Source: Prevotella corporis DSM 18810 = JCM 8529
GTDB taxonomy: Bacteria > Bacteroidota > Bacteroidia > Bacteroidales > Bacteroidaceae
Length of the DNA stretch: 35,933 nucleotides
NCBI RefSeq assembly: GCF_000430525.1
Contig: NZ_AUME01000032.1
Coordinates: 1 to 35,933 of the forward strand
Reading direction: 5' to 3'
Part shown: positions 1-8,631 of the stretch, piece after piece
Layout: each line of letters starts with the position of its first letter
Position numbering within the stretch: the first letter of the stretch is position 1
The notes under the pieces: model-generated
Databases searched by the model: none
Told to the model about the DNA's origin: nothing
What the model saw: the letters and a program-made list of their open reading frames with translations, nothing else
Made by a program: the position numbers and the translations under genes

Positions 1-289
1 AAGCAATGGGAAGGGTAAAACTCTTGCCCGTGCGCAAATCCGTCCATCGTCTGCGACGAATTTTCAAGATCACCTTATGGCCTCGAATAGGGAAGTCGGT
101 TATATTAACTGCTTCCATGAACCCCTTGGACTCGAAGGTGGCATTACCTGACAAAGTCTTGTCCATACGTTCGTCAAGACTAATATGAAACTCAGGTCCA
201 ACCTCGCAGACAGAAACGATAGTAAAATAATCTAATATTTGAGAAGGCAAAACAAGAGTTGCCAAGGTGCGTAACATTTTTTCTTCCAT
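1..289 (-). CDS. ISAon1-family transposase N-terminal region (5' part, runs off left edge)
   Basis: The minus strand opens at an ATG at 287-289 and stays open for 96 codons to the window edge, so only the N-terminal part is visible. The peptide contains LPSQILDYF (14-22), SKGFMEAV (54-61), DFPIRGHKV (65-73) and IRRRRW (77-82). This order of motifs matches what I know as the ISAon1 family N-terminal region, usually the first of two ORFs whose products make the transposase. The open frame on the plus strand in the same place is a shadow. I could not place the terminal inverted repeat of the element; it should lie between about 290 and 380. Whether the element is intact cannot be judged from here. 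Confidence 0.75.
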   Translation of the reverse strand, partial: MEEKMLRTLATLVLPSQILDYFTIVSVCEVGPEFHISLDERMDKTLSGNATFESKGFMEAVNITDFPIRGHKVILKIRRRRWTDLRTGKSFTLPIA

Positions 290-381
290 AATGCGAAGGT
301 CGGAATTATTAAGATAAATAACAAATTATTCCCCCATTGATTTTCTACTGAGCCGATGTGAGACTGTTCGATCTGTCGCAT

Positions 382-430
382 CAACAAAAAATTGACACAT
401 CAATGAATAGTGATGTGTCAATTTTTGTTG
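382..430 (-). terminator. Strong stem-loop, likely terminator of the 454-675 gene
   Basis: Arms 382-402 and 411-430 are complementary over about 20 bp with one unpaired A and an 8-nt loop. On the minus strand the 3' arm carries a run of T residues. It lies 24 nt past the stop of the minus-strand gene at 454-675. It could also mark the outer edge of the neighbouring insertion element. Confidence 0.65.
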
Positions 431-453
431 GAAAATTAAACAAGTTAAACTCT

Positions 454-675
454 TTAAATGGATTTATAACCTGTAGTACAGTTTTTTCTAATCAGGTCTT
501 TCAAACTTAACTCCTTATTGCCATTGGCCTCGTAGGCCTCACGCATTTCTTCATATCCTTCCAATTCTTCTTCAGAGTGGGAGAAATCTATTACTTTATT
601 TTTACCTTCGGCAATTGCCCAGCCTATAAATGCTATCACAAACAATGCCAATAATCCAATCAATGGTGTTGTCAT
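454..675 (-). CDS. Small single-pass membrane protein, 73 aa
   Basis: I do not recognise a named family. The N-terminus (residues 4-22, PLIGLLALFVIAFIGWAIA) is one hydrophobic helix. It is followed by an acidic, hydrophilic tail (about 23-60) rich in Glu and a short basic end containing KNCTTGYK. The ATG at 673-675 is preceded on the minus strand by a good Bacteroidota promoter (TAATTTTG at 699-706 with TTTG at 727-730), and a strong hairpin lies just past the stop. These flanking signals make it a real small gene rather than a chance frame. It diverges from nth. Function unknown. Confidence 0.6.
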   Translation of the reverse strand: MTTPLIGLLALFVIAFIGWAIAEGKNKVIDFSHSEEELEGYEEMREAYEANGNKELSLKDLIRKNCTTGYKSI

Positions 676-698
676 AATGATTATTTTTTATTCTGATG

Positions 699-730
699 CA
701 AAATTACGTTAACTTTATCAAAGAGCCAAA
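699..730 (-). promoter_or_regulatory. Bacteroidota-type promoter for the small membrane protein
   Basis: On the minus strand, TTTG (727-730) and TAATTTTG (699-706) are separated by 20 bp, fitting the TTTG-N19-21-TAnnTTTG pattern of Bacteroidota housekeeping promoters. It interlocks with the divergent nth promoter. Confidence 0.55.
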
Positions 731-748
731 TTTTATTAAAGTTTTTAT

Positions 749-756
749 TAACTTTG
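749..756 (+). promoter_or_regulatory. -7 box (TAACTTTG) for nth
   Basis: TAACTTTG fits the TAnnTTTG consensus and lies about 50 nt before the nth start. No clear TTTG is seen about 20 bp upstream, so this is a partial match. Confidence 0.45.
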
Positions 757-808
757 TAGTTGAAAGAGCTCTTGAAATGTTCTTTCATTATAGAATAAAA
801 ATGAAAAT

Positions 809-1459
809 ATGACGAGAAAAGACCGATATGATTACATTTTAGAATATTTTCGTCAGAAAGTAGGAAAGGTATCCACTGAGTTGATGTTTGGATCTTCTTT
901 TCAGCTTTTATGCGCAACCCTTCTTTCTGCACAATGTACAGATAAGCGGATAAACGAAATAACCCCCGCTTTGTTTCGTCATTTTCCCTCTGCGAAGGAA
1001 ATGGCAAAGGCCGAGGTGGATGATATATTTGAATTTGTGAAATCAGTGTCTTATCCTAATTCCAAGGCCAAACATCTTGTAGAAATGTCAAAAATCTTGG
1101 TTAATGATTATGGAGGAGAAGTTCCGTCAGATCCTAAAGAACTTGTAAAATTACCAGGAGTAGGTCGCAAGACAGCAAATGTTGTACAATCAGTTTGGTT
1201 TGGCAAACCAACTTTGGCAGTTGATACCCATGTCTATCGGGTAAGCCATCGTTTGGGGTTAGTACCTAAGGAGGCAAACACACCCAGAAAAGTTGAAGAT
1301 TACCTTATGAAAAATATTCCTTTAGACGAGGTGTCGTCAGCTCACCACTGGCTCCTTCTTCATGGTCGATATATTTGTAAAAGTGCGCGTCCAAATTGTA
1401 ATAAGTGCCAATTTGAGTTTTTATGTCCCAAGTTATTGGATGCAAGTAAACTAACATGA
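809..1459 (+). CDS. nth: Endonuclease III (DNA glycosylase/AP lyase)
   Basis: Base-excision repair enzyme that removes oxidised pyrimidines and cleaves the abasic strand. At 216 aa it has the normal family length. The helix-hairpin-helix LPGVGRKTA lies at 115-123 with catalytic Lys121, and the catalytic Asp is Asp139 in VDTHV. The C-terminal iron-sulfur loop is complete (Cys190, 197, 200, 206; C-x6-C-x2-C-x5-C). The ATG at 809 is used because the HhH numbering agrees with E. coli Nth; an ATG 8 nt upstream is out of frame. The DUF2461 gene follows after 8 nt, suggesting co-transcription. Confidence 0.95.
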   Translation: MTRKDRYDYILEYFRQKVGKVSTELMFGSSFQLLCATLLSAQCTDKRINEITPALFRHFPSAKEMAKAEVDDIFEFVKSVSYPNSKAKHLVEMSKILVNDYGGEVPSDPKELVKLPGVGRKTANVVQSVWFGKPTLAVDTHVYRVSHRLGLVPKEANTPRKVEDYLMKNIPLDEVSSAHHWLLLHGRYICKSARPNCNKCQFEFLCPKLLDASKLT

Positions 1460-1467
1460 TTTAATTT

Positions 1468-2178
1468 ATGAATACGACTCGAATTTTAGGATTCTTGAAT
1501 GATGTTGCAGCAAACAACAATCGCGATTGGTTTCAAGAGCATAAGCTTGAATATGAAACGGTAAAAAGGGATTTTGACCAAGGAGTTGGGGCTGCCATCA
1601 AAGCTTTGTCGACTTTTGACGATGAAATTTCTCATGTTCAGGTAAAAGATTGCACTTATCGCTTTTATCGTGACATTCGTTTCTCCCCTGATAAAAGTCC
1701 TTATAAGCGACATTTTGGAGCCTATATCTGTGCAAAAGGGCGCAAGGCTTTGCGTGGAGGATATTACATACATGTACAACCTGGCAATTGTTTGGTGGCT
1801 ATTGGGTCTTATTGGTTGCCGACCAACATTCTGACATCTTGTAGAAATGAATTAATTGCTAATATTGAGGATTGGAGAAAAATAGTGGAGTCGGGAAAAT
1901 TTATCAGCACTTTTGGATATGCCAATGAAGGATGTTGGGAAGATGGCTGCGTGTCGCCCAAAGGATTTGGATTAGCAGCTTTAAAAACCATTCCAAAGGG
2001 TTTTCCTCGTGATTATGAATTTGCTCAATATCTTCGCATGAAAGATTATTGTTGTTGGCTGAAAGTTCCAGATAATTTTTTTGAAGGCGGCAAATGGGAA
2101 ACTAAATTTATAGACATCTGCAAGACAGGAAAACCAATGATGGATTTTATGAACAATGTTATTGATGACTATGAATAG
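1468..2178 (+). CDS. DUF2461 domain protein, 236 aa
   Basis: Member of the DUF2461 (TIGR02453) family, recognised from YRFYRDIRFSPDKSPYKRHF at about residues 65-84 and the NNRDWFQEHK start segment (about 17-26). The length is normal for the family and no signal peptide or membrane helix is visible, so it should be cytosolic. The biochemical role of the family is not established. It begins 8 nt after the nth stop, and the pair probably forms a short operon. I see no frameshift or missing region. Confidence 0.85.
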   Translation: MNTTRILGFLNDVAANNNRDWFQEHKLEYETVKRDFDQGVGAAIKALSTFDDEISHVQVKDCTYRFYRDIRFSPDKSPYKRHFGAYICAKGRKALRGGYYIHVQPGNCLVAIGSYWLPTNILTSCRNELIANIEDWRKIVESGKFISTFGYANEGCWEDGCVSPKGFGLAALKTIPKGFPRDYEFAQYLRMKDYCCWLKVPDNFFEGGKWETKFIDICKTGKPMMDFMNNVIDDYE

Positions 2179-2612
2179 AGGGGAGCGTAAAGTAAACTGC
2201 TTTATACTACAATAAGATTAGTTTTACACAGTTTATTTTTATTGTTGCTTTCGAGTGAAGTTTTGAGAAGTTCATATTAAAAACCTACAATTTCTAATCA
2301 GAAATCCATTTCCGACAATATTTTTTGTAAATGATTGAAATTCAATAGAAAAACTATTGCAGTACAAAGGGTTAGGTTTTTAGTGGTAAAAGGTAAGCTT
2401 TGACCATTCAAAATGTCATCTTTGAGATTCCTAATATTTACCATGTTGTCTTTTCGAAGAGATTATTCCTTTGCACATCACAATTTTGTTTTATGAAATA
2501 ATAAGACCAAGACTTCATATTCAATATAACGTCTTGGCCTTATTTAAACTACTTATCTCTTAAGCAGTCTACAACAATCTGTTAGTTAGAGATTACACAA
2601 GAAATATTCTAT
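2179..2612. other. Intergenic region between convergent genes
   Basis: About 430 bp without a convincing gene. It holds the hairpin at 2500-2544 and, near 2409-2426, a degenerate match (15 of 18 positions) to a segment near 35346-35363 read in the reverse direction, discussed as a possible interspersed repeat. Nothing else recognisable. Confidence 0.5.
2500..2544 (-). terminator. Hairpin between converging DUF2461 and fbp genes
   Basis: Arms 2500-2513 and 2531-2544 pair over 14 bp. The single non-Watson-Crick position becomes a G-U pair on the minus-strand transcript, so the hairpin is best suited to the fbp transcript, though it could act in both directions. Loop of 17 nt. Confidence 0.55.
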
Positions 2613-4622
2613 CTAAACTTTAGGTCGGCTCTTCCTCTCTTGCTCAGTAATAAATCCATGTTGATAAGCATAAAGTAGTTCCTCCAAGGCCTCAATTTGC
2701 AGTTTCAATTCTGTACCCTTGTCCATGTCGGCTACTTTAAGTCTGCGCTGATTCATCTCCACAATCTGAGTTGTGCTGACAATGTCAATACCTCGTTTGA
2801 TGGCATCTTCTTGTGAGGCAAATGGTTCATGTTGAACTAACTCGAAGCCACGTGAGTGATAAACGAGTGTATACCCAGCAATTCCTGTTTCCTTGTGATA
2901 TGCTTGTGAGAATCCGCCATCAATCACCATCAACTTTCCATTGGCTTTTATTGGTTTTTCTCCCTTTACTACATGTACAGGCACATGGCCATTGATAATA
3001 TGCCTATTGGGGCCTTTAACATCAAACTCATCCAAGATAGAATCTGCTATTTCTTCTTTGTCGCGGAAACCGAAATAGTATCCCTTTACTTCGTTATGTG
3101 TTTCTTTTTCTTTGATGAAGTAACGTTCAAAAGTTGTCATTTTTGCCTTATCGAACAACGGACTATCAGGTCCACACCACAGATATAGGAAATAGTCGAT
3201 AGCATACTTACGTTCCTTAAGATTCTCTGTATCCATTTTTGGCTGGAAGGCCCTGTGAATAATGCCACTTATCTTATGAAGCAATTCCTTTCCACTGGCG
3301 AAGATTTTAGGAAAAATTTCAATTTCTTTGAATGTGCCATCTTCATTCAATGGGATGGAAGCATGATAAAGCAGATTGTTGTTTACTACTTTATACATAG
3401 ATCCGTGCCGTAGTTGAAGTAAGATATGCTCACGAAGTTTTTCACTACCCGTGAAAGAATGATGGAGACGCTCCATTAAAGCCTGTTCTTCCAGCGTCAG
3501 TTTGTCCGGATGTTTTGGGTCAATGGTTGGGAAGTGGCAAGAGGATAATTTATATTCATTGCCGTCTATCTGAATTGTTCCCCTTTCATAATCAATCTTT
3601 TCATACAGCAATCGATTCTCCATTTTCCAGAAAGGGTATCGTTTAATCAATTGGCTTTCAATCTTAAACTGTATGATGCTGATAGCTTTGTGCATTCGTG
3701 CGATTAACAATGTGCTCTTGTCATCGATCGAATCAGGCTGTGATATTTTAGGTTTGAATTCCTTACATGGATCATCTCCGTAAGTATCCATGGCAAATGT
3801 AGCCAATTGGATGAGGTTGATTCCGTAGCCATCCTCAATGGTGTCCATATTATCATAGCGAAGGGCTATTCGAATGACATTGCAAATACAAGCATCATTA
3901 CCAGCACAAGCTCCCATCCATAAGATGTCATGGTTGCCCCATGTGATATCCCAAGTATGATAGTTCTTTAAAATATCCATTACGATATGAGCTCCGGGGC
4001 CGCGATCGTAAATATCACCCATAATATGGAGTTGGTCGATAGCCAATCGCTGAATCACCTTGCTTATAGCTATGATAAAGTCGTCGGCTCTACCAGTAGA
4101 GATAATTGTCGAGATTATCGTACTTACATAATCTGTTTTGTCTTTGTCATCGGAATGCTCGTGAAGAAGCTCTTGAATGATATAGGAGAAGTCAATAGGG
4201 AGCGATTTGCGAACTTTTGAGCGGGTGTATTTGCTTGAAACATCCCTGCATACTCTTACAAGTTGGTGAATGGCGATGTGATACCAATCATTTAATTCCT
4301 TTTCCTCCTGTTTAACCAATTCCAATTTTTGTTCTGGGTAGTAAATCAGAGTACACAAATTCCGCTTTTCAGACTCTCGAAGAGTATCTCCGAATATTTC
4401 ATTTACCTTTCTCTTAATGTTGCCTGAAGCATTTTTCAAGACATGTTGGAAAGCTTCATGTTCTCCATGAATGTCTGCCAAAAAATGTTCAGTTCCCTTA
4501 GGAAGGTTCAAAATGGCTTGCAAATTAATGATTTCTGTACTTGCATCTGCAATCGTAGGAAATGATTGCGAAAGTAATTGAAGGTAACGTTCATCCTTCT
4601 TTAAGTCATACTGTTTAGGCAT
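2613..4622 (-). CDS. fbp: Fructose-1,6-bisphosphatase class III
   Basis: Gluconeogenic phosphatase converting fructose 1,6-bisphosphate to fructose 6-phosphate. The 669-aa length matches the large Bacillus-type class III enzymes. Metallophosphatase motifs are present in order: LADIHGEHEAF with Asp50/His52/His55, GDIYDRG at 202-208, GNHD at 229-232, and a late NGHVPVH. No signal peptide. The start ATG (4620-4622) gives the expected N-terminus. It lies 30 nt downstream of the GT4-like gene with no visible terminator, so it is probably the last gene of a GT2-GT4-fbp transcript. Functional association with the glycosyltransferases is not evident from sequence. Confidence 0.95.
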   Translation of the reverse strand: MPKQYDLKKDERYLQLLSQSFPTIADASTEIINLQAILNLPKGTEHFLADIHGEHEAFQHVLKNASGNIKRKVNEIFGDTLRESEKRNLCTLIYYPEQKLELVKQEEKELNDWYHIAIHQLVRVCRDVSSKYTRSKVRKSLPIDFSYIIQELLHEHSDDKDKTDYVSTIISTIISTGRADDFIIAISKVIQRLAIDQLHIMGDIYDRGPGAHIVMDILKNYHTWDITWGNHDILWMGACAGNDACICNVIRIALRYDNMDTIEDGYGINLIQLATFAMDTYGDDPCKEFKPKISQPDSIDDKSTLLIARMHKAISIIQFKIESQLIKRYPFWKMENRLLYEKIDYERGTIQIDGNEYKLSSCHFPTIDPKHPDKLTLEEQALMERLHHSFTGSEKLREHILLQLRHGSMYKVVNNNLLYHASIPLNEDGTFKEIEIFPKIFASGKELLHKISGIIHRAFQPKMDTENLKERKYAIDYFLYLWCGPDSPLFDKAKMTTFERYFIKEKETHNEVKGYYFGFRDKEEIADSILDEFDVKGPNRHIINGHVPVHVVKGEKPIKANGKLMVIDGGFSQAYHKETGIAGYTLVYHSRGFELVQHEPFASQEDAIKRGIDIVSTTQIVEMNQRRLKVADMDKGTELKLQIEALEELLYAYQHGFITEQERKSRPKV

Positions 4623-4652
4623 AGCACTTTTCCTTTGTTAGTAATTACGTGA

Positions 4653-5813
4653 TTAGTATTTTTCGATGTCGATTATATTTTGTTTAAGTTTTTGGGTTTG
4701 CATGTCATCAAGCGGCTGGAAAGGTAAAAAACCTTCTTCCAGAAACAAAACGTCAGAGAGTATTTGAAGCAGGCGGCGTGCAAATCTATAGATATTCATT
4801 TTTCTAAGAATACCCTGCAACTTGACTTCATCATAATCATTCGATTTAATGTACAGATACAAATCTGCCAAATGATGCAATGTGAATTTTCTACTATTCA
4901 ACAAGTATTTAGAGTTGGCAAACATGATGGATAGAGCTCGGAGCTCTAGCTCACCATCGACTATGGCATCCTCAATTCTATTTTTAACAAGCAAGTCCTT
5001 TGCTAATATCTTGTCGGAATTTAGATTGCCGGTCTTTTTGGGATTTAACGGCGAATACCTCCAAATCTTGTTAGTATCTATATCAGGGCATGATAATTGA
5101 AGTCTTTCTATTCCCAAATTTACCTTTTCTCTAACATCTTCATCGTCAGAGTATAGCAAAATTCGTTGCCATTGTTGCGGATTAAGTTTTCGCAATTCTA
5201 ACAATTGCTCACTCTTTAGTTGTTTGGATTTACCTTCCAGTTGTATTCCCACATGAAGCAAACTGTTCAAGCTATTCATTTCCACATTGGTCATTAATCT
5301 CCTATAACCGGTATTGATTATTTTTCTGTAAATTTCAATGTGTTGCTCAGCCATGCTGTCTTGGCTTGTATTGGAATTTAATATGTGCGCAGGGACATAA
5401 TCAACTCGATCTTTCCATCCTTTTTTAAAAAATTCTTCCCTTTCTTCAACATTTGTGACTAAAACTGCATCAATTTGTTTCACCATCTTAGTTTGATAGT
5501 AAAGCAATTTGATGAATTTTGAGCTGGGTTCCTCTTTTGTTCGATTGAAATCTGAAAGCGTCCAATGTGGCGATAGAATCGTAAAACATCCTTTGCGCTT
5601 GGCGATCTTCATGCATTGGTAAGCTTTATGGCTCCAGCAGGTGTGAATATGCACAATGTCAGGTATCTCTTCGTTCAGATATGCTGCAAATTCTCTTTTA
5701 CTCTTAAATAATTTTACCTTTGCGTAATTGCTCTCAGCGAAAACAAGTTGAGATAGATGGTCAGATAAGAGATCACCTTGCTTAAAGTTTTCTATGTAAT
5801 GAACTATGAGCAT
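4653..5813 (-). CDS. GT4-like glycosyltransferase-related protein
   Basis: The N-terminal half resembles the GT-B fold acceptor domain of family 4 glycosyltransferases: MLIVHYIENF at the start, then PDIVHIHTCWSHKA (about 56-69) and DAVLVTN (about 116-122). The C-terminal half is unusual. I do not see the Gly-rich donor loop or the E-x7-E motif expected of active GT4 enzymes, and the tail (about 280-386) is mostly helical and Leu-rich. It may be a divergent or non-catalytic relative. The ATG abuts the TAG of the upstream GT2-like gene, so the two are probably translationally coupled. Confidence 0.6.
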   Translation of the reverse strand: MLIVHYIENFKQGDLLSDHLSQLVFAESNYAKVKLFKSKREFAAYLNEEIPDIVHIHTCWSHKAYQCMKIAKRKGCFTILSPHWTLSDFNRTKEEPSSKFIKLLYYQTKMVKQIDAVLVTNVEEREEFFKKGWKDRVDYVPAHILNSNTSQDSMAEQHIEIYRKIINTGYRRLMTNVEMNSLNSLLHVGIQLEGKSKQLKSEQLLELRKLNPQQWQRILLYSDDEDVREKVNLGIERLQLSCPDIDTNKIWRYSPLNPKKTGNLNSDKILAKDLLVKNRIEDAIVDGELELRALSIMFANSKYLLNSRKFTLHHLADLYLYIKSNDYDEVKLQGILRKMNIYRFARRLLQILSDVLFLEEGFLPFQPLDDMQTQKLKQNIIDIEKY

Positions 5814-7031
5814 CTATATTTTATGAGATATAAAATCATATTTGTTGGCACGCCAGTATTTAATCTTATAGCTGAGGTTTTGCCAAATAATTCTTAGCTC
5901 GTATGGGACAATCTTCCATGCTGGAATGTCTTCTTCGAATTGTTTAATAGCCTTATTGCCAATGAATGTCCGGAGTATAATTGTTACAAAAAGGACTGTC
6001 ATTGCCACAATAGTCAAAAACCAATGCTCCTTTAATAAGGAATAGCTTAATACAAGTATCGGTGTTAGATAACTAACATGCATGATACTTTGATCAAGGT
6101 TGAATAATAATCTATGTCTAAAACTTCTTCGAAGATGTTTTCTACTTTCCATATAATAAAGATGTTTATTCACCCACAGCTTCTTGGGAGGAGTTTGTTC
6201 TATGAGTGTTCCATATTTGGAAATATCTATGTCGATTGTCCCTTTCCTCCCATATTTATTAATAATGAAATCATATTCTCCACGTATGAATTTCAAGTTT
6301 CCGCGAAAGCCATCTTGTTCTATAAACTCGCTCTTTCGGAAAAGCAAAGCGTTAGAATTACATCCATATGGCATACCCTTTTGGTATTCTCTTATGAGAT
6401 ATAATGTTGTTTGCAAGCGCTCGAACTTCCAAAAACTCGGTGCATCATCTTCGAATTTAGTATAACCGACAACGAGATTATTTGTCTCACGGCAATGACA
6501 GGCCAACGTTGAGAGCCATTTATTAGATTGCGGCATGCAAGAAATGTCAGCAATCATTACCCATTCGTTCTTAGCAGCCTTTACTCCCAGTGTGATTGCC
6601 AATTTCTTCCTACTCATGTATTTTGACGAACTGGGAATAAATGTCGTGTATAGACGAGGATTAGAAGAATGACTCTTTAGAATATCTTCAGTCTCCGTAT
6701 CCCCTTTGGGGGCAACAACTATTACTTGAAAATTGCAATGATTCTGATTTAAATATAACTCAAGGTTTCTTGAAAGCGATTCGGCATCATTGTTTGGAGT
6801 AAAAATAATAGAAATCGGTGTTAAATTCTTTTGAATTGTATTATTTATTACTTCTTCCTCATCGTCATTGTCGTCACATTCTTCAGTAGTTTGGTCGAGA
6901 TTATCTTCATCAAATCCTGCATAGCGCGTTTGTTTTGGCTTACGAAAAAAGGGATTGATGATAGGGGATAGTAGTGCTAAAAATAAAAGTACTACTGATA
7001 TTATAATTGATATATTGTCGATATTAATCAT
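5814..7031 (-). CDS. Membrane-anchored GT2-like glycosyltransferase
   Basis: A 405-aa protein with an N-terminal membrane helix (about 7-28), an acidic low-complexity linker (41-61), a GT-A-like domain (about 72-300) and two probable C-terminal helices (about 316-332 and 336-356). The domain start (ISIIFTPNNDAESL) and WVMIADISCMP (157-167) align with the family 2 start and metal-binding region. The usual DxD/DAD is here ADIS, so the metal site is not canonical. The substrate is unknown. It heads the minus-strand set with the GT4-like gene and fbp, and is separated from lysC by 253 bp. Confidence 0.65.
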   Translation of the reverse strand: MINIDNISIIISVVLLFLALLSPIINPFFRKPKQTRYAGFDEDNLDQTTEECDDNDDEEEVINNTIQKNLTPISIIFTPNNDAESLSRNLELYLNQNHCNFQVIVVAPKGDTETEDILKSHSSNPRLYTTFIPSSSKYMSRKKLAITLGVKAAKNEWVMIADISCMPQSNKWLSTLACHCRETNNLVVGYTKFEDDAPSFWKFERLQTTLYLIREYQKGMPYGCNSNALLFRKSEFIEQDGFRGNLKFIRGEYDFIINKYGRKGTIDIDISKYGTLIEQTPPKKLWVNKHLYYMESRKHLRRSFRHRLLFNLDQSIMHVSYLTPILVLSYSLLKEHWFLTIVAMTVLFVTIILRTFIGNKAIKQFEEDIPAWKIVPYELRIIWQNLSYKIKYWRANKYDFISHKI

Positions 7032-7284
7032 ATTAATTTTTGTAATTTAGAGCATCGCAAATTAATTTGAGTGCTCATAAAGAACGTGTTTAACGTGTAA
7101 AAGACGTGCAAAATCAACTCTTACATTCAACCTTTATAGAATCTTTGATATCTGACATGTCCACACCATTATGATCTATCAGGTTTATATCACATAATTT
7201 AGTCTGAAAAGGTGGCCTGCTTTTTCTCAAAGGATAGGATGGCTATTCTTTCCGAATGCCATTTCCAATATTTTGAGATATTTC

Positions 7285-8601
7285 TTAACAGAAAAGTTTG
7301 TCAGAGAGTGCTTGCAACGCACGCTTTTTATCGACTGCCCTAATCAGAAATGATATATTGTAATTACTTCCACCGTAGCTAATCATTCTTACAGGGATAT
7401 CTTTCATTGTCTCCAACGTGATTGTTTCATATCCGACATTTCGCCAATCGAGATCACCAACTACGCAGACAATACACATATTTGTATCGATAGAGACGGT
7501 TCCGAACAACTTCAACTCATCAACAATGTCTGTAAGATGGGCATCATTCTCTATTGTGATTGACACTCCGACCTCGCTTGTAGCTATCATGTCCGTGGGA
7601 GTTTGGTAGCTTTCGAAGATTTCAAATATCTTTCGCATAAATCCAGATGCTCCAAGCATACGGCTTGATTTTATCTTAATCGCCGTAATATTATCTTTAG
7701 CTGCAATAGCTTTGATTTTTCGGGACGCCAAAACATTGTTGATTATTGTCCCTTCGGCATCAGGCTCCATCGTGTACTTCAGGCGGACGGGTATTCCAGA
7801 ATATTTAGCTGGTTGGATACAGGTTGGATGGAGAATCTTTGCGCCAAAATATGCAAGTTCCGATGCTTCCTCAAAATTAAGTTGCCGCACCGTCTCCGTT
7901 TTATCCACTACACGTGGATCATTGTTATGCATGCCATCAATGTCTGTCCATATTTGGATTTCCTCTGCTTCAATAGCTGATCCAACAAGTGATGCTGTAT
8001 AGTCCGAACCGCCCCGTTGGAGATTATCTACTTCTCCGTAGGCATTGCGGCAAATGAAGCCCTGGGTTATATAAATCTGATAGCCCTCATTCGCTTTCAT
8101 AATGCTAGACAATTTTTCCTTTATATAGGTAGAATTGGGTTCTGCATTCTTATCAATGCGCATGAAGTCTAACGCTGACAGTAGAATCGTTTTGAACCCT
8201 TGCTCAAGGAGATAGTTGGTAACCATGTTGGTAGAGATTATCTCTCCCTGTGCAACAATGCTCTTCTCTTCAAAGGAAGTGAAAAGATCATTTGTGAAAG
8301 ACCTTATATAATTAAATTCCTGAAAGAGAAAATCCTTGGTAATAGTCTTGTACTTCTCGGTGGAATAAAGTTCCTCAACGTGCGATAAGTACTTTTCTTC
8401 CAAATCATTGATAACCCGATTTGCATCATCTGGATTTTTTTTATAAAGATATTTTGAAATCTCAACGAGTGCGTTGGTTGTCCCGCTCATGGCCGAGAGA
8501 ACAATAAATGTTGGTTCACCTGATTTTGTTACTAAAGAGGCTACTTCTTTCATCCGCTCTGGTGAGCCAACAGAAGTTCCTCCAAATTTCATTACTTTCA
8601 T
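7285..8601 (-). CDS. lysC: Aspartate kinase (monofunctional)
   Basis: Phosphorylates L-aspartate, the first step to lysine, threonine, methionine and diaminopimelate. 438 aa, with the amino-acid kinase domain at about 1-290: KFGGTS at 5-10, GGSDYTAS at 197-204, and WTDIDGMHNNDPR at 218-230. Two ACT regulatory domains follow (about 303-438), beginning near SSRMLGASGFM. No homoserine dehydrogenase domain is fused. Feedback by an end-product amino acid is expected from the ACT domains, but the effector cannot be read from sequence. The gene starts 30 nt after the ftsE-like gene, so the two are probably co-transcribed. Confidence 0.95.
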   Translation of the reverse strand: MKVMKFGGTSVGSPERMKEVASLVTKSGEPTFIVLSAMSGTTNALVEISKYLYKKNPDDANRVINDLEEKYLSHVEELYSTEKYKTITKDFLFQEFNYIRSFTNDLFTSFEEKSIVAQGEIISTNMVTNYLLEQGFKTILLSALDFMRIDKNAEPNSTYIKEKLSSIMKANEGYQIYITQGFICRNAYGEVDNLQRGGSDYTASLVGSAIEAEEIQIWTDIDGMHNNDPRVVDKTETVRQLNFEEASELAYFGAKILHPTCIQPAKYSGIPVRLKYTMEPDAEGTIINNVLASRKIKAIAAKDNITAIKIKSSRMLGASGFMRKIFEIFESYQTPTDMIATSEVGVSITIENDAHLTDIVDELKLFGTVSIDTNMCIVCVVGDLDWRNVGYETITLETMKDIPVRMISYGGSNYNISFLIRAVDKKRALQALSDKLFC

Positions 8602-8631
8602 ATTATCGGGTATTAAAAGGCAAGTTATAAA

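Noticed and set aside
6..188. 60-codon plus-strand frame at the left edge
   Set aside because: The minus strand encodes the recognisable ISAon1-type N-terminal region over the same bases.
681..1007. 108-codon minus-strand frame overlapping nth
   Set aside because: Overlaps the clear nth coding region and the two divergent promoters; a shadow.
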